Assembly: GCA_963748925.1 (NCBI GenBank)
Contig: CAVVKG010000007.1
Location: forward strand, 496,001 to 560,000
DNA length: 64,000 nucleotides
Direction of reading: 5' to 3'
Source: Cryomorpha sp963748925
GTDB lineage: Bacteria > Bacteroidota > Bacteroidia > Flavobacteriales_D > Cryomorphaceae
Shown: positions 43,721-53,052 of the stretch, in pieces
Position numbering within the stretch: the stretch's first letter is position 1
How the letters are laid out: every line of letters starts with the position of its first letter
Translations under genes and position numbers: made by a program
The notes under the pieces: model-generated
Databases searched by the model: none
Told to the model about the DNA's origin: nothing
What the model saw: only the letters and a program-made list of their open reading frames with translations

Positions 43721-44422
43721 TTATTCAGTTTCAACATCCTGATAAGCCGCCGATTCAAATTCTTCCACTCCTTTTAGTTCGTCAACCCAATTCCATGATG
43801 TGTAGACCACAAGCGTATTGGTTTGCTCCTTTTCATTATAATCAGACTCTTTAAATTGCCAGATAATGTCTTCAGCATCGCTGAATTGTTCTCCTTCAAC
43901 GTTGTCCTGATAGAGCCGATAAATGGTATTGTGATCATCCATACCATTTGCCAGCATCCGCGCGACAAATGCGCTATCCGGATTCTTCAGCGCCTCTGCT
44001 GAATCGTGGTTTAAAGCCTTTACTTTCAAAGTAATTCGTGCAACACCCGGCTGACGAAATTTCATAGGAAAAGCGAGATTAAGCATATACCCTACATTGA
44101 ACATTTCCTGGTGAAACTTCACATCTGGGTATCGCTCCCAAAGTGCTATACGTCGCGCATCTACCGCAATATTCTCACGCTGGCCGGCATTAAAGTCATC
44201 TCCAAAACGGAATTCCAACATCTTTTCTGCAGCTTCCTCCGGCTCAAAATCAATCAATGCCATCGCAGCCATATCCCTAAGCTCATCTTCAGGAATTGAT
44301 TCCGGGTCTTCAGCTTCCAGAAATTTTAATAATTCCAGATACTTTTCATTTGTCCACCCTTCAGGCATTTCGTGAATATCTTCCAACTCCTCAACCTGAA
44401 CTTTATATTTCCATTTCGACAT
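43721..44422 (-). CDS. Acidic soluble protein of unknown function
   Basis: 233 residues, no signal peptide or membrane segment, rich in Asp and Glu. No domain recognised. Segments seen: ELEDIHEMPEGWTNEKYLEL, LRDMAAMALIDFEPEEAAEK, MLNLAFPMKFRQPGVARITL and NTLVVYTSWNWVDELKGV. Start at the ATG after a 350-base noncoding spacer. It stands alone on the minus strand. Confidence 0.7.
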   Translation of the reverse strand: MSKWKYKVQVEELEDIHEMPEGWTNEKYLELLKFLEAEDPESIPEDELRDMAAMALIDFEPEEAAEKMLEFRFGDDFNAGQRENIAVDARRIALWERYPDVKFHQEMFNVGYMLNLAFPMKFRQPGVARITLKVKALNHDSAEALKNPDSAFVARMLANGMDDHNTIYRLYQDNVEGEQFSDAEDIIWQFKESDYNEKEQTNTLVVYTSWNWVDELKGVEEFESAAYQDVETE

Positions 44423-44779
44423 AATCTTGTTCTATTTTAATTTTGTGAAAACATTTGATAACACAGGTTTTCTTGGCATTCATGCTAATGTAACATGACA
44501 CATATTTCCTGCGCTATGAAATAAAACCCAAAGCAATTTTTGCTTTTTTTTAAGCATGAACTGTGAAATATAAAACAGCTTTAATCAATGATTGTTTGGT
44601 TTTTATAAAATTTAAAACTCAACCACTAAAAACAATCATTAACTAGCAAGAAGTATTAAAAAAATACCTTTAAATCGTTCTTGAATCAGATTAATTCAAG
44701 CAGAAAAACGTCCAACCAACTCACCAAAATTGGATCAATTGGGCTTTTTTAAATCAATGTATGCTACAAATAAGGCAAA
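44423..44779. other. AT-rich intergenic region with an inverted repeat
   Basis: 357 bases without a gene. AATGATTGTTT (44587-44597) and AAACAATCATT (44630-44640) form a perfect 11-base inverted repeat with a 32-base spacer, and AAAGCA/TGCTTT with a T-run (44530-44551) could be a weak plus-strand terminator. No exact -7 box for the minus-strand gene starting at 44422 is visible. Confidence 0.45.
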
Positions 44780-47700
44780 CTAGTCAATATCAGGTAAAGC
44801 ATCACCTGCAAGACCAAAGCCAAGATTCAGGATAGAGATGTCAACCACGTTTATAACTCCATCACAATTAAAATCTGCCAAGAAATTATAGTTCGCATTG
44901 GTTTCTATAGACCCAAATGCCAAACCAACTACAGATAGGTCAGTCACGCTTATTGAATTACTCGCATTCAAATCACCCGCAATTATTGGACTTATTGCCA
45001 AAGCATTGCTTCCTTCTGACAACTCAATATTTGAGAAGAGTTTTGACAAATATCCCTCAACAGTGATGAGAATATTATACGTGCCTTCAGGGAATTCCGG
45101 ACTTTCAAAACTTCCGTTTTCATTTACTGTTGTGTTGTAAACTGTGCTTAGTTCAGGGTAATCTAAATTGCTAACCTCAATAATTACGTTTCTCGAACCG
45201 CATGATGCATTCCAATCGGTACTTCCTTGAATAGCTACGTTAGGAATTGGTTCACAATTGCAATCTGACGAATAAATCCCAGCCATTTCGCCTTCAAAAC
45301 AAAGTGTCCCTGGTTGTGCATGACCGTTCAATGCGCCCTCACAATCCGTGCACGATTCATTAGGCTCGAGACCTGTGTCGCCTCCCGAACAAATTCCACA
45401 TTCATCTATCGAAGCTGTTCCGCTAATTACGCCGGCACAATCCAGGCAAGTAGTATTGTCATTTGATGGATCACTGTCGCAAACACCACATTCATCGGTA
45501 TATGCTGTTCCGCCAAAATCACCATTGCAATCGGCTAAGCAAGCATCAAGGCCGGTATTTCCACCTACGCAGGTTTCGCAATTGTCAAAGAAGGCCGTTC
45601 CGTTTACAACTCCGTTACAATCGGTACACGCCTCGTTGGGTTCAAGACCCGTGTCGCCACCGGTACAAAGACCACATCCATCAATCGAAGCTGTTCCGTT
45701 TATCACGCCAGCACAGTCAAGACAAGTTGCGTTGTCGTTTGATGGATCGCTATCGCAAACACCACATTCGTCTTCAGTAGCCGTGCCTCCAAAGTCGCCG
45801 TTGCAATCGGCAATACAAGCCTCAAGGCCTGTATTACCACCTACGCAGGTTTCGCAATTGTCAAGGAAAGCCGACCCGTTTACAACTCCGTTACAATCGG
45901 TGCACGATTCATTGGGATCAAGACCCGTGTCACCACCGGTACAAAGACCACATTCATCAATTGAAGCTGTTCCGTTAATCACGCCAGCACAGTCCAGACA
46001 AGTATTATTGTCATTTGAAGGGTTGCTGTCGCAAACACCACATTCGTCGGTATACGCCGTGCCTCCAAAGTCGCCGTTGCAATCTGCAACGCAAGCCTCA
46101 AGGCCGGTATCGCCGCCTACGCAGATCTCGCAATTGTCAAGGAACGCCGATCCGTTTACAACACCATTACAATCTGAACATGATGCATTTGGTGTTAATC
46201 CCGTCGTTCCGCCAGAACAAATGCCGCAATCATCAATTGATGCTGTTCCATTAGATACACCGGCGCAATCAACTGTAGTGTTTGAGAAAACATTGATATT
46301 ATCTAAATAGAGATTGTTTCCAAAACCGGTTAATCCTCGAAAGCGCACTTGAACAACTAATCCTGCATAAGCTGAAAGATCTATGGTTTCTGAAGACCAT
46401 TCACCACATTGAGGAATGTGCGGACTAGTTTTAGTACCAGCTGTCAATAATTCTGTGTTCTCCTTATCCCAAAGAGTTATCCAGGTCTCGCTGCAGCCTG
46501 TTAAAATCTGTACTTGCATTCTGTCACTGTAAAAATTACTGTAACGTGCATAAGAATAATCAAAAGTTAATTGAGGTTCAAGAGCACCCTCAAGGTCTAT
46601 AAGCGGAGAAACAATATCATCTGTTTCACCTGATGCGTTGTAGGAATAAAACTCTATGGTAGCGGCATTTCCGCTGTTGCAGTTCACGTCATTGCTTACA
46701 TTCACAGACTCCCAGGTAATGTCGTTGTCGGGATTGGTAATCGACCACCCTGAACCAGGAAAAGAGCCTTCAAAATCATTGGCTACAGGCAATGACAAAC
46801 CTGCAATATCATTTACATTAAATGTTTCGGAACCTGTGTTATTTCCACTTACTTGATCGGTTTGCCCATTTGGATTCTGAATCGTCACATTCAGGGTGTT
46901 GACTCCACTACCTACTGTGATATCCGGAAGCGTAACTGTTCCAATTTCAAATGTACTTAAACTTCCAACCCAGTTAAATACAGCGTTTGACGAGCCGTTC
47001 AGATTATATAAAATCTGAGCATTGGTGATAATAGTTTGACCCAGGTTAATAAATGTAATTACAGGGCTTACATCATTTCCACAGACATCGCCAGTAGGCT
47101 GAATAACTTCCTGAAAAGCAATATCGTAACTATTAGTGCTGGTAAGTTGAATTGTAAAATTCTGATTTGAAATGTCAAAGAAAATATTGTTTGAGGCTTT
47201 TACTTTTATTCTGGCGCTAGTGGTTGAAATATTGGGGATAATAACAGTAGCTGATCCATCATTTGGCGTATTAGTAAGAAGGGTAATGGGATAGGTGTAG
47301 CCACCATCGACAGATAGGAAAATATCGACATTGCTGCAGTTAACCGGCGCTATGTCGGTATTTGCCACTGCCCAGCTTACCGTTTGGCTCGAATTTCCTA
47401 GCCACGAAACCGGTGAATTTGGAGATTGAACAAGAAATGGACCCGCACTATTGGTCGCCTCAAAAGCCACCTGAGCATCAGTAACACCTCCGCCATTTGC
47501 AGCATTATCTCGAACGGTACATCTAAAAGTCAAATCGCGGGAATACGTCGGCAAGTGTTCACCAATAACTGTTGTATTATTTACAAGGTTTGAAATACGT
47601 GGAAATACACGGGTGGGGTTTGATGTTGGCGGCCACGATCTAAAAATAGGTGCGTTTCCGCTTGGGTTTGTAAGGTTATTATCGCCTGAAGCCGTGGAGG

Positions 47701-49138
47701 GGCCCAGATTGTATTGTTCCCAGCAATACGTTAGCAAATCTCCATCGGGGTCTGTAGCAGTACCTGTGAGTTCAAAAGCCGTTTCCTTTGGAATAAAAAA
47801 CCCACCAGATCGAACAGAAACGCTGGGCGGTGTATTATTAGTAGAAGTTGTTACGGCACAATTATTTCCATTTCCGTTTACGGTAAAGTTTACCATCTCA
47901 TTGTAGCTATGATTATGGAAATGTGCATCGCTATTGTTTTGAAGATTGGGTGAGCAAATTCCTGCATACCCCATTATTGTAGATGCCGAGCCTGGTTCGA
48001 AAGCTGCCCCCGAGGACCGATTGCATGAATTGTTTTGCGTATGATTAGCGCCCCATTGGTGTCCCATTTCATGCGCTACATAATCAATATCGAAGGGGTC
48101 GCCCACTGGAGAATTACCTCCTGTAACACCACCCGCTTTATTTGATCCGCACGGGGAAGCCAGATAGGCTACTCCACCTCCACCTGTGCTAAAAACATGT
48201 CCGATATCATAATTAGCGGAGCCAATAACGTTGTCGCAGGTAGTTTGATTTTGACCTAGCATGGCACCACCATTGGTATTGCTGTATGGGTCTGTGCTAC
48301 CATTCAGATAAATTAAATCGTCCGTATTGGATATCATAACCATGCGAAGGCTTACATCGCGCTCAAAGACACCATTTACCCGGTTCATACTTGTAGTAAA
48401 AGCAGACATTACTTGAGGTACTGTACCGCCATGAAACTGAGCATACTCTCCTGTACACGCCAGCGCGAGTCTATATGTGCGCAACTGAGTCCCGTTGGTA
48501 GCTCTGTCGGCACTTTGTGCTGCGGCCCATTTTGGGTAATTTTCTTTATGGCTCTCTCTGTAATCTCTTGAAGAATTCGCCGGTTTTGGTGCGTTGAGAA
48601 TGTTGTTGCTAATTACTTCACATGATGGAATTCGCTTCGTGTTTTGGCTATAAAATGCTTCCCGCGAATAAATAATATATGTGTTCAGGTCGCCATCAGA
48701 ATAAGGATCGATATAATAGGAATTTTCTGCACTTAGCACTTGCGCATGGAATCCCTTTAACGTAAAATCAAGACGTATTGTGGCATCTTTATTGTCGCCA
48801 ATACCTTGACCGGAAAATGTACGGATGTCGGGATACTTTTCTTGTAGAGCGGGCTCCATAATCGATGATTCAGCAATTAAAAAATCCTGAAAACCGCCGT
48901 CGGGATTAGGCAACGAAAAGATAAAATCTGATTTTACTCCAGCAATAGAAGTCTCTTTTGGTGCGCGAAGCAGCTCACTTTTAATGTTTTCAAAATCAAC
49001 CGACATTTGGCGATATGATTTCACATTTATCAATTGCTTTGCACTATTGGATTGGGCGTCTTCGGTCCACAATGATTGCGAAAACAGAGAAAAAAAAGGA
49101 AATAAAACTATAAACAGGGAAAGTAGAAGTCTAAGCAT
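44780..49138 (-). CDS. Giant secreted M12B-type metalloprotease with Cys-rich repeats and dockerin module
   Basis: About 1452 residues from the ATG at 49136-49138. Signal peptide LRLLLSLFIVLFPFFSLFSQ; a propeptide-like region; a reprolysin domain with the complete zinc motif HExxHxxGxxH (HEMGHQWGANHTQ) and STIMGYAGIC as Met-turn; Ig/HYR-like and CARDB-like segments; an MAM/anchor-J-like domain (GSGWSITNPDNDITWESVNV); about 10 Cys-rich DCxG repeats; and a C-terminal module of a carboxypeptidase-regulatory-like domain plus two calcium loops (DFNCDGVINVVD and DLNASNSISVTD), i.e. a dockerin-like pair. There is no T9SS sorting domain. Probably a secreted protein-degrading enzyme held by its C-terminus. 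Confidence 0.88.
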   Translation of the reverse strand: MLRLLLSLFIVLFPFFSLFSQSLWTEDAQSNSAKQLINVKSYRQMSVDFENIKSELLRAPKETSIAGVKSDFIFSLPNPDGGFQDFLIAESSIMEPALQEKYPDIRTFSGQGIGDNKDATIRLDFTLKGFHAQVLSAENSYYIDPYSDGDLNTYIIYSREAFYSQNTKRIPSCEVISNNILNAPKPANSSRDYRESHKENYPKWAAAQSADRATNGTQLRTYRLALACTGEYAQFHGGTVPQVMSAFTTSMNRVNGVFERDVSLRMVMISNTDDLIYLNGSTDPYSNTNGGAMLGQNQTTCDNVIGSANYDIGHVFSTGGGGVAYLASPCGSNKAGGVTGGNSPVGDPFDIDYVAHEMGHQWGANHTQNNSCNRSSGAAFEPGSASTIMGYAGICSPNLQNNSDAHFHNHSYNEMVNFTVNGNGNNCAVTTSTNNTPPSVSVRSGGFFIPKETAFELTGTATDPDGDLLTYCWEQYNLGPSTASGDNNLTNPSGNAPIFRSWPPTSNPTRVFPRISNLVNNTTVIGEHLPTYSRDLTFRCTVRDNAANGGGVTDAQVAFEATNSAGPFLVQSPNSPVSWLGNSSQTVSWAVANTDIAPVNCSNVDIFLSVDGGYTYPITLLTNTPNDGSATVIIPNISTTSARIKVKASNNIFFDISNQNFTIQLTSTNSYDIAFQEVIQPTGDVCGNDVSPVITFINLGQTIITNAQILYNLNGSSNAVFNWVGSLSTFEIGTVTLPDITVGSGVNTLNVTIQNPNGQTDQVSGNNTGSETFNVNDIAGLSLPVANDFEGSFPGSGWSITNPDNDITWESVNVSNDVNCNSGNAATIEFYSYNASGETDDIVSPLIDLEGALEPQLTFDYSYARYSNFYSDRMQVQILTGCSETWITLWDKENTELLTAGTKTSPHIPQCGEWSSETIDLSAYAGLVVQVRFRGLTGFGNNLYLDNINVFSNTTVDCAGVSNGTASIDDCGICSGGTTGLTPNASCSDCNGVVNGSAFLDNCEICVGGDTGLEACVADCNGDFGGTAYTDECGVCDSNPSNDNNTCLDCAGVINGTASIDECGLCTGGDTGLDPNESCTDCNGVVNGSAFLDNCETCVGGNTGLEACIADCNGDFGGTATEDECGVCDSDPSNDNATCLDCAGVINGTASIDGCGLCTGGDTGLEPNEACTDCNGVVNGTAFFDNCETCVGGNTGLDACLADCNGDFGGTAYTDECGVCDSDPSNDNTTCLDCAGVISGTASIDECGICSGGDTGLEPNESCTDCEGALNGHAQPGTLCFEGEMAGIYSSDCNCEPIPNVAIQGSTDWNASCGSRNVIIEVSNLDYPELSTVYNTTVNENGSFESPEFPEGTYNILITVEGYLSKLFSNIELSEGSNALAISPIIAGDLNASNSISVTDLSVVGLAFGSIETNANYNFLADFNCDGVINVVDISILNLGFGLAGDALPDID
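45315..46275. repeat. 276-base tandem repeat inside the metalloprotease gene
   Basis: Three and a part copies of a unit of about 92 codons. Each unit holds three Cys-rich sub-repeats of 30-32 residues that start with DCAG, DCNGVV and DCNGDF. For example, the phrase reading gagacctgtgtcgcc near 45369 recurs about 276 bases further on. Units differ by scattered synonymous and a few amino-acid changes, so they are not very recent. Confidence 0.8.
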
Positions 49139-49315
49139 CTTATAACTGGTTTGATAATTATCTGAATAGTTCCACAATTTAGGGCGAAAATTCATGAAAT
49201 GAAAGGAGTTCTATCGAACGGTGCGCTGGTTACAATCAGCTGTTAATAACCCCGGAAGAAGGCTCAAAAAACCCAGAACAATATTACAAATTGGTATCGA
49301 CCTAAAACTTGGCTT

Positions 49316-52300
49316 TTAATCCGGTTGATCTCCTATAGTACCGAATGCAGGACTCAAAATAGAAAGGTCAATTACATTTACTGCCCCATCACAATTCAAA
49401 TCTGACCCAATAGAGAAATTCGTATTACCATCCTGTGATCCGTAGGACCAATTCAAAAGAGAAAGATCTGAAATGTTAACCACATTGTCATCATTAATAT
49501 CTCCAGGAATAATTGACCCGACATATAGAACATTAATTCCTGGATCGGTCTCGAACGAATAAATTCCTCGCGCTAAAAAACCCTTTACTTTAAAATAGAT
49601 ATCGTAAACACCTGGCACTACTTCAGGCACTGAGTAATCACCAGTTTCGCCAATCAGACCAAAATACTGATCCACCAAAATATCTGTATTCGGCTCATAA
49701 AACTCAAATTTAATTTGCCTGCTTCCGCAAATAGGATTCCATTCTACAAGGCCATCAAGTTGGCTCCATAATTGAGATCCCACGCATTCGCAGTTTTCTC
49801 TAACCTTGTCATTTCCAGTTAAAGGATCTCCATCATCACAAGGTTCGCCTATAGCCAAAGCCAATTCAGGGCACATATCTATACAGTCTGGAATTTGATC
49901 GTTATCTGTATCCAAATCAGGCACACCACAACCGCAGCTTCCGGCCTCTATTTTATTGGGATCATCGGGGCAATCATCATCTACATCGCACACGCCGTCC
50001 CCATCTGAATCAGGAAGTACTACAATCTCAATTTCGTCTGAAAGTATAGCATCACAGTTATCAGACATTGTTGCATTCACGCTATATAAGCCGGCAGTAT
50101 TCACTACTATTTCACTGGACGATTCTCCATTAGACCATTCGTAAGATTCAAATCCGGGAGTAGCAGTTAGAGTTACCGACTCCCCCTGACAAATTGTAGA
50201 AGAACCATTCACCGAAATTGTTAGATTTATAAATTCATCTTCTAAAACAGTAACATATTGTGTCCGCGTTCTAATATTTCCAGATTGATCTACAGCTTGC
50301 CACACTACGGGGTTAATTCCAACCGGGAAAATCTCCGGGGCATTATTTGAAACAGTAGCGCTGCAATTATCAGAAAAAACAGGGTTTCCCAATTCGACAG
50401 ATGATGCTGCACAATTGCCTATATTCGCAGTTACTGTGAGGTTTGGAGGCGCTGTTAACGAAGGACTTAACAAATCTACCACAGTAATATTAGACACACA
50501 AAAATCAGCGTTTCCTGCCAGGTCTGTTACAGTGAGCGTCACACTATTTTCACCTAAATCATCACATGTAAATTGTGTCTTGCTCAATTGAAAACTCAGA
50601 TCTGGACAATTGTCGGTTGATCCAAGATTTACTAGAGAGGCTCCGATAGTTTTCAGCCCTGAAGCATTCAGGGAGGTCGTAATATTTGCACAGACGGCAA
50701 CGGGACTCTCCGTATCTGCCATACAGGGATCTCCACCGCATTGCGGATCAAACTCCGACAAGAAACCAATAGAAATGCTTTGAGGTGAGTTACCACAAAT
50801 AGTACCTTCGAAATCATCTGCTTCTGAATAAACAAAAGCCGATACCTCGTAATCTCCCTCCAGATTTGAAATACCGTTTGCGGGAAGCGCTCCATTTAAG
50901 AGATTATCGAAAACAAAAGGTAGATTTACATCTTGTAATAGGATTTCGGCTTGTGTATCTGAATTGATAAACCGCAATCCTACCCCGCCTCCGACGGGTA
51001 CTGAGGGTGTGTTGGCCATAGACAAAGAAAAAGTTTGATCGGGGCAAATTGCCTGAGGACCTTGAAGCTGTAAAACCCCTATTGAACACATTGCAGGGTC
51101 ACAAATCGCTGTACCATCCTGGCATTCGAGCGATGGGTATCCATTTAGAGTGCTGTTTGCAATCCCACAGTTATTGGCTTCATTTACAATAATTGTATAT
51201 GTGCCTGATTGTGTTGCGGTCCAGGTAATAGAGCATTCATCAATTCCGGGACCAAAGGCATCAACTCCTCCAAGAGGAGTCATTATTGTAAATTCAGGCA
51301 CCCAGCTGCCAGCGTTGGGACCATTGCAGATGCTAAACGTATATACCCCTCCCTGTTGAAAGTTGTCAATGTCGTAGGCGGTTCCTGCCGTAACTTGATT
51401 AGATATTTCAAACGTAGGACATCCGTTTCCAAAATCGCAGGGAGCACCATCAAAAGTATCATTAAAAATTTGGCTTCCTGAAGTTGATGATGGCTGCGTC
51501 CAGGAAATACAAGGCTCTGCATCCGGAGCTCCGTCGCATAGCACCCATCCAAGATCTTGCAGAACACCGAGCGCAATAGGTCCCGGATTGTGAATTACTT
51601 CACTCGGCCCCATGCTGGGAGTCATTAAGCTGTTTTCTGATCCCGCCAGATAGGTAAACTCGTTAAGGTGGGAAATAGATGAGCCGAAGTTAAATGAAAC
51701 GGGCGCATAAAACCGTGGGTGATTTCCGCCATTGGCATCAGTAGCATGATTACCGTTGCAGTAAACATTATTACTTGTTAAAGCATTTCCTAAAACACTA
51801 CCTTCTGCCAGGGAGACTAATGGCGATCCACTTTGCCCAAGAATAAGCATTTCATCATAAGCCATGGGTATGTCGTTTGCTCCAACCCCATAACTTCCAT
51901 TTCCTCCGCTATAGCCGAATGATGATGCAAAGCCGAAACCATGTCCCAATTCATGCAAGACGACTGATACGAGGTCAAACTGACTAAAAGTGCCTCCCCC
52001 ATCTAATCCAAAATACCAATTTTGGAGAGAATTGAAATTTGCAATAATATCAGGTTCAGTAGGAGCGAGATCATATCCTGCAATTTGATCTGCCAAGGCA
52101 GAACCATAATATCTATCGTCGGGAGCATTTGCAAAATTGCGGTACACATATGAAGAGCCTGCAGATCCCAATAAATTAGATGCCAGAAAAGTCCAGTTTG
52201 CAGTAATTCGAATAGTTACAGAGCTACTAAGGGAATAAGCCCATATATCTACTGCAGCCTGAAAGGCTTCTTGAGCCGCAGCAGGAAAATTGTTGTAAGT

Positions 52301-52507
52301 TACAGTAATATTTGCGCAAGGATCATTCGCACTGCGCATCAACATATTATTAAGAATATGATCTGGAGTTGGGGTGTAATGAGATCCTGAGTATTCCCCT
52401 ACGGGACAGACAATAATGGGTGCATCAAATGATTCTGGAACTTGGGAAAAAAGCGAATACGAGAGCGATACAGCCATGAGAATGGCTAGGTAAATTTTGG
52501 TCAACAT
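49316..52507 (-). CDS. Giant secreted metzincin-like protein with HYR, TSP3 and dockerin modules
   Basis: About 1063 residues from the ATG at 52505-52507 (signal peptide LTKIYLAILMAVSLSYSLFS). Metzincin-like domain with HELGHGFGFASSFGYSGGNG; the third metal position of HExxHxxGxxH reads Ser rather than His. Then a HYR domain pair (SPVAVCANITTSLNASGL ... TESP), an Ig-like domain (VTLTATPGFESYEWSNGESS), calcium-binding thrombospondin type 3 repeats (DSDGDGVCDVDDDCPDD), and the shared C-terminal module with loops DINDDNVVNISD and DLNCDGAVNVID. No T9SS domain. Start rejects a longer frame without a signal peptide. Confidence 0.85.
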   Translation of the reverse strand: MLTKIYLAILMAVSLSYSLFSQVPESFDAPIIVCPVGEYSGSHYTPTPDHILNNMLMRSANDPCANITVTYNNFPAAAQEAFQAAVDIWAYSLSSSVTIRITANWTFLASNLLGSAGSSYVYRNFANAPDDRYYGSALADQIAGYDLAPTEPDIIANFNSLQNWYFGLDGGGTFSQFDLVSVVLHELGHGFGFASSFGYSGGNGSYGVGANDIPMAYDEMLILGQSGSPLVSLAEGSVLGNALTSNNVYCNGNHATDANGGNHPRFYAPVSFNFGSSISHLNEFTYLAGSENSLMTPSMGPSEVIHNPGPIALGVLQDLGWVLCDGAPDAEPCISWTQPSSTSGSQIFNDTFDGAPCDFGNGCPTFEISNQVTAGTAYDIDNFQQGGVYTFSICNGPNAGSWVPEFTIMTPLGGVDAFGPGIDECSITWTATQSGTYTIIVNEANNCGIANSTLNGYPSLECQDGTAICDPAMCSIGVLQLQGPQAICPDQTFSLSMANTPSVPVGGGVGLRFINSDTQAEILLQDVNLPFVFDNLLNGALPANGISNLEGDYEVSAFVYSEADDFEGTICGNSPQSISIGFLSEFDPQCGGDPCMADTESPVAVCANITTSLNASGLKTIGASLVNLGSTDNCPDLSFQLSKTQFTCDDLGENSVTLTVTDLAGNADFCVSNITVVDLLSPSLTAPPNLTVTANIGNCAASSVELGNPVFSDNCSATVSNNAPEIFPVGINPVVWQAVDQSGNIRTRTQYVTVLEDEFINLTISVNGSSTICQGESVTLTATPGFESYEWSNGESSSEIVVNTAGLYSVNATMSDNCDAILSDEIEIVVLPDSDGDGVCDVDDDCPDDPNKIEAGSCGCGVPDLDTDNDQIPDCIDMCPELALAIGEPCDDGDPLTGNDKVRENCECVGSQLWSQLDGLVEWNPICGSRQIKFEFYEPNTDILVDQYFGLIGETGDYSVPEVVPGVYDIYFKVKGFLARGIYSFETDPGINVLYVGSIIPGDINDDNVVNISDLSLLNWSYGSQDGNTNFSIGSDLNCDGAVNVIDLSILSPAFGTIGDQPD

Positions 52508-53052
52508 ACAATTGGTCAATCGGTTATAAAGCGCTAATTTAGAAAATAAAAAATCAATATGCCAATTTCCTTCGCGATTCATTTTTTTTGAATATCAACG
52601 AGTTAGGAAACCCGGAAAAAATGCATTTGCAGTTGCTGAAGTTATTTGAGTAACTCTCACTACCATCACCTTATTGATTACTTTAGTGAATGGCCAGCAA
52701 TAAGGTCATTACCTTACGTTTTTTGATTGAACTAAGCCTCCTTATAGCGTCATCTTTTCCACTCTAATTTTGCATTAAAGGATTAATGGACCCAGGAAGA
52801 CCCTAATTACACCTATAAAAAAGATGTTAACTGAACTCATAAACCATCATTATATAAACAACAGTTGGATAATGAATCAGATTACCCTCGGGTTTTCGAA
52901 ACGAAACATTAAAATAGGGAGCATATTTTTGACATTTAAAAAACCCCTCCTGCAATTTGCAGAAGGGGTAAATTGCTCTTTGGCGTCGGACGTGAATCCA
53001 GAACTTAAAATCTTCCTTATGGATGAACTCCGATAGTAATTGGCGCGCACTA
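52508..53052. other. Intergenic region between the two secreted-protein genes
   Basis: 545 bases with no gene. It holds a strong terminator (52936-52969) and, by position, the promoter of the gene starting at 52507. No exact -7 box is visible. Confidence 0.5.
52936..52969 (-). terminator. Rho-independent terminator after the PPC-repeat gene
   Basis: On the minus strand ACCCCTTCTGCA pairs with TGCAGGAGGGGT (one mismatch) around AAT, followed by TTTTTT. It lies 84 bases past the gene ending at 53053. Confidence 0.85.

Noticed and set aside
45463..46254. Other plus-strand frames opposite the metalloprotease repeats
   Set aside because: They have Arg/His/Tyr-rich composition typical of a wrong frame and exist only because of the repeats.
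45348..46310. A 320-codon open frame on the plus strand opposite the Cys-rich repeats
   Set aside because: It is the antisense of a tandem repeat; its Pro/Ser-rich product repeats with the same period as the real gene, with no start signal and no known domain.
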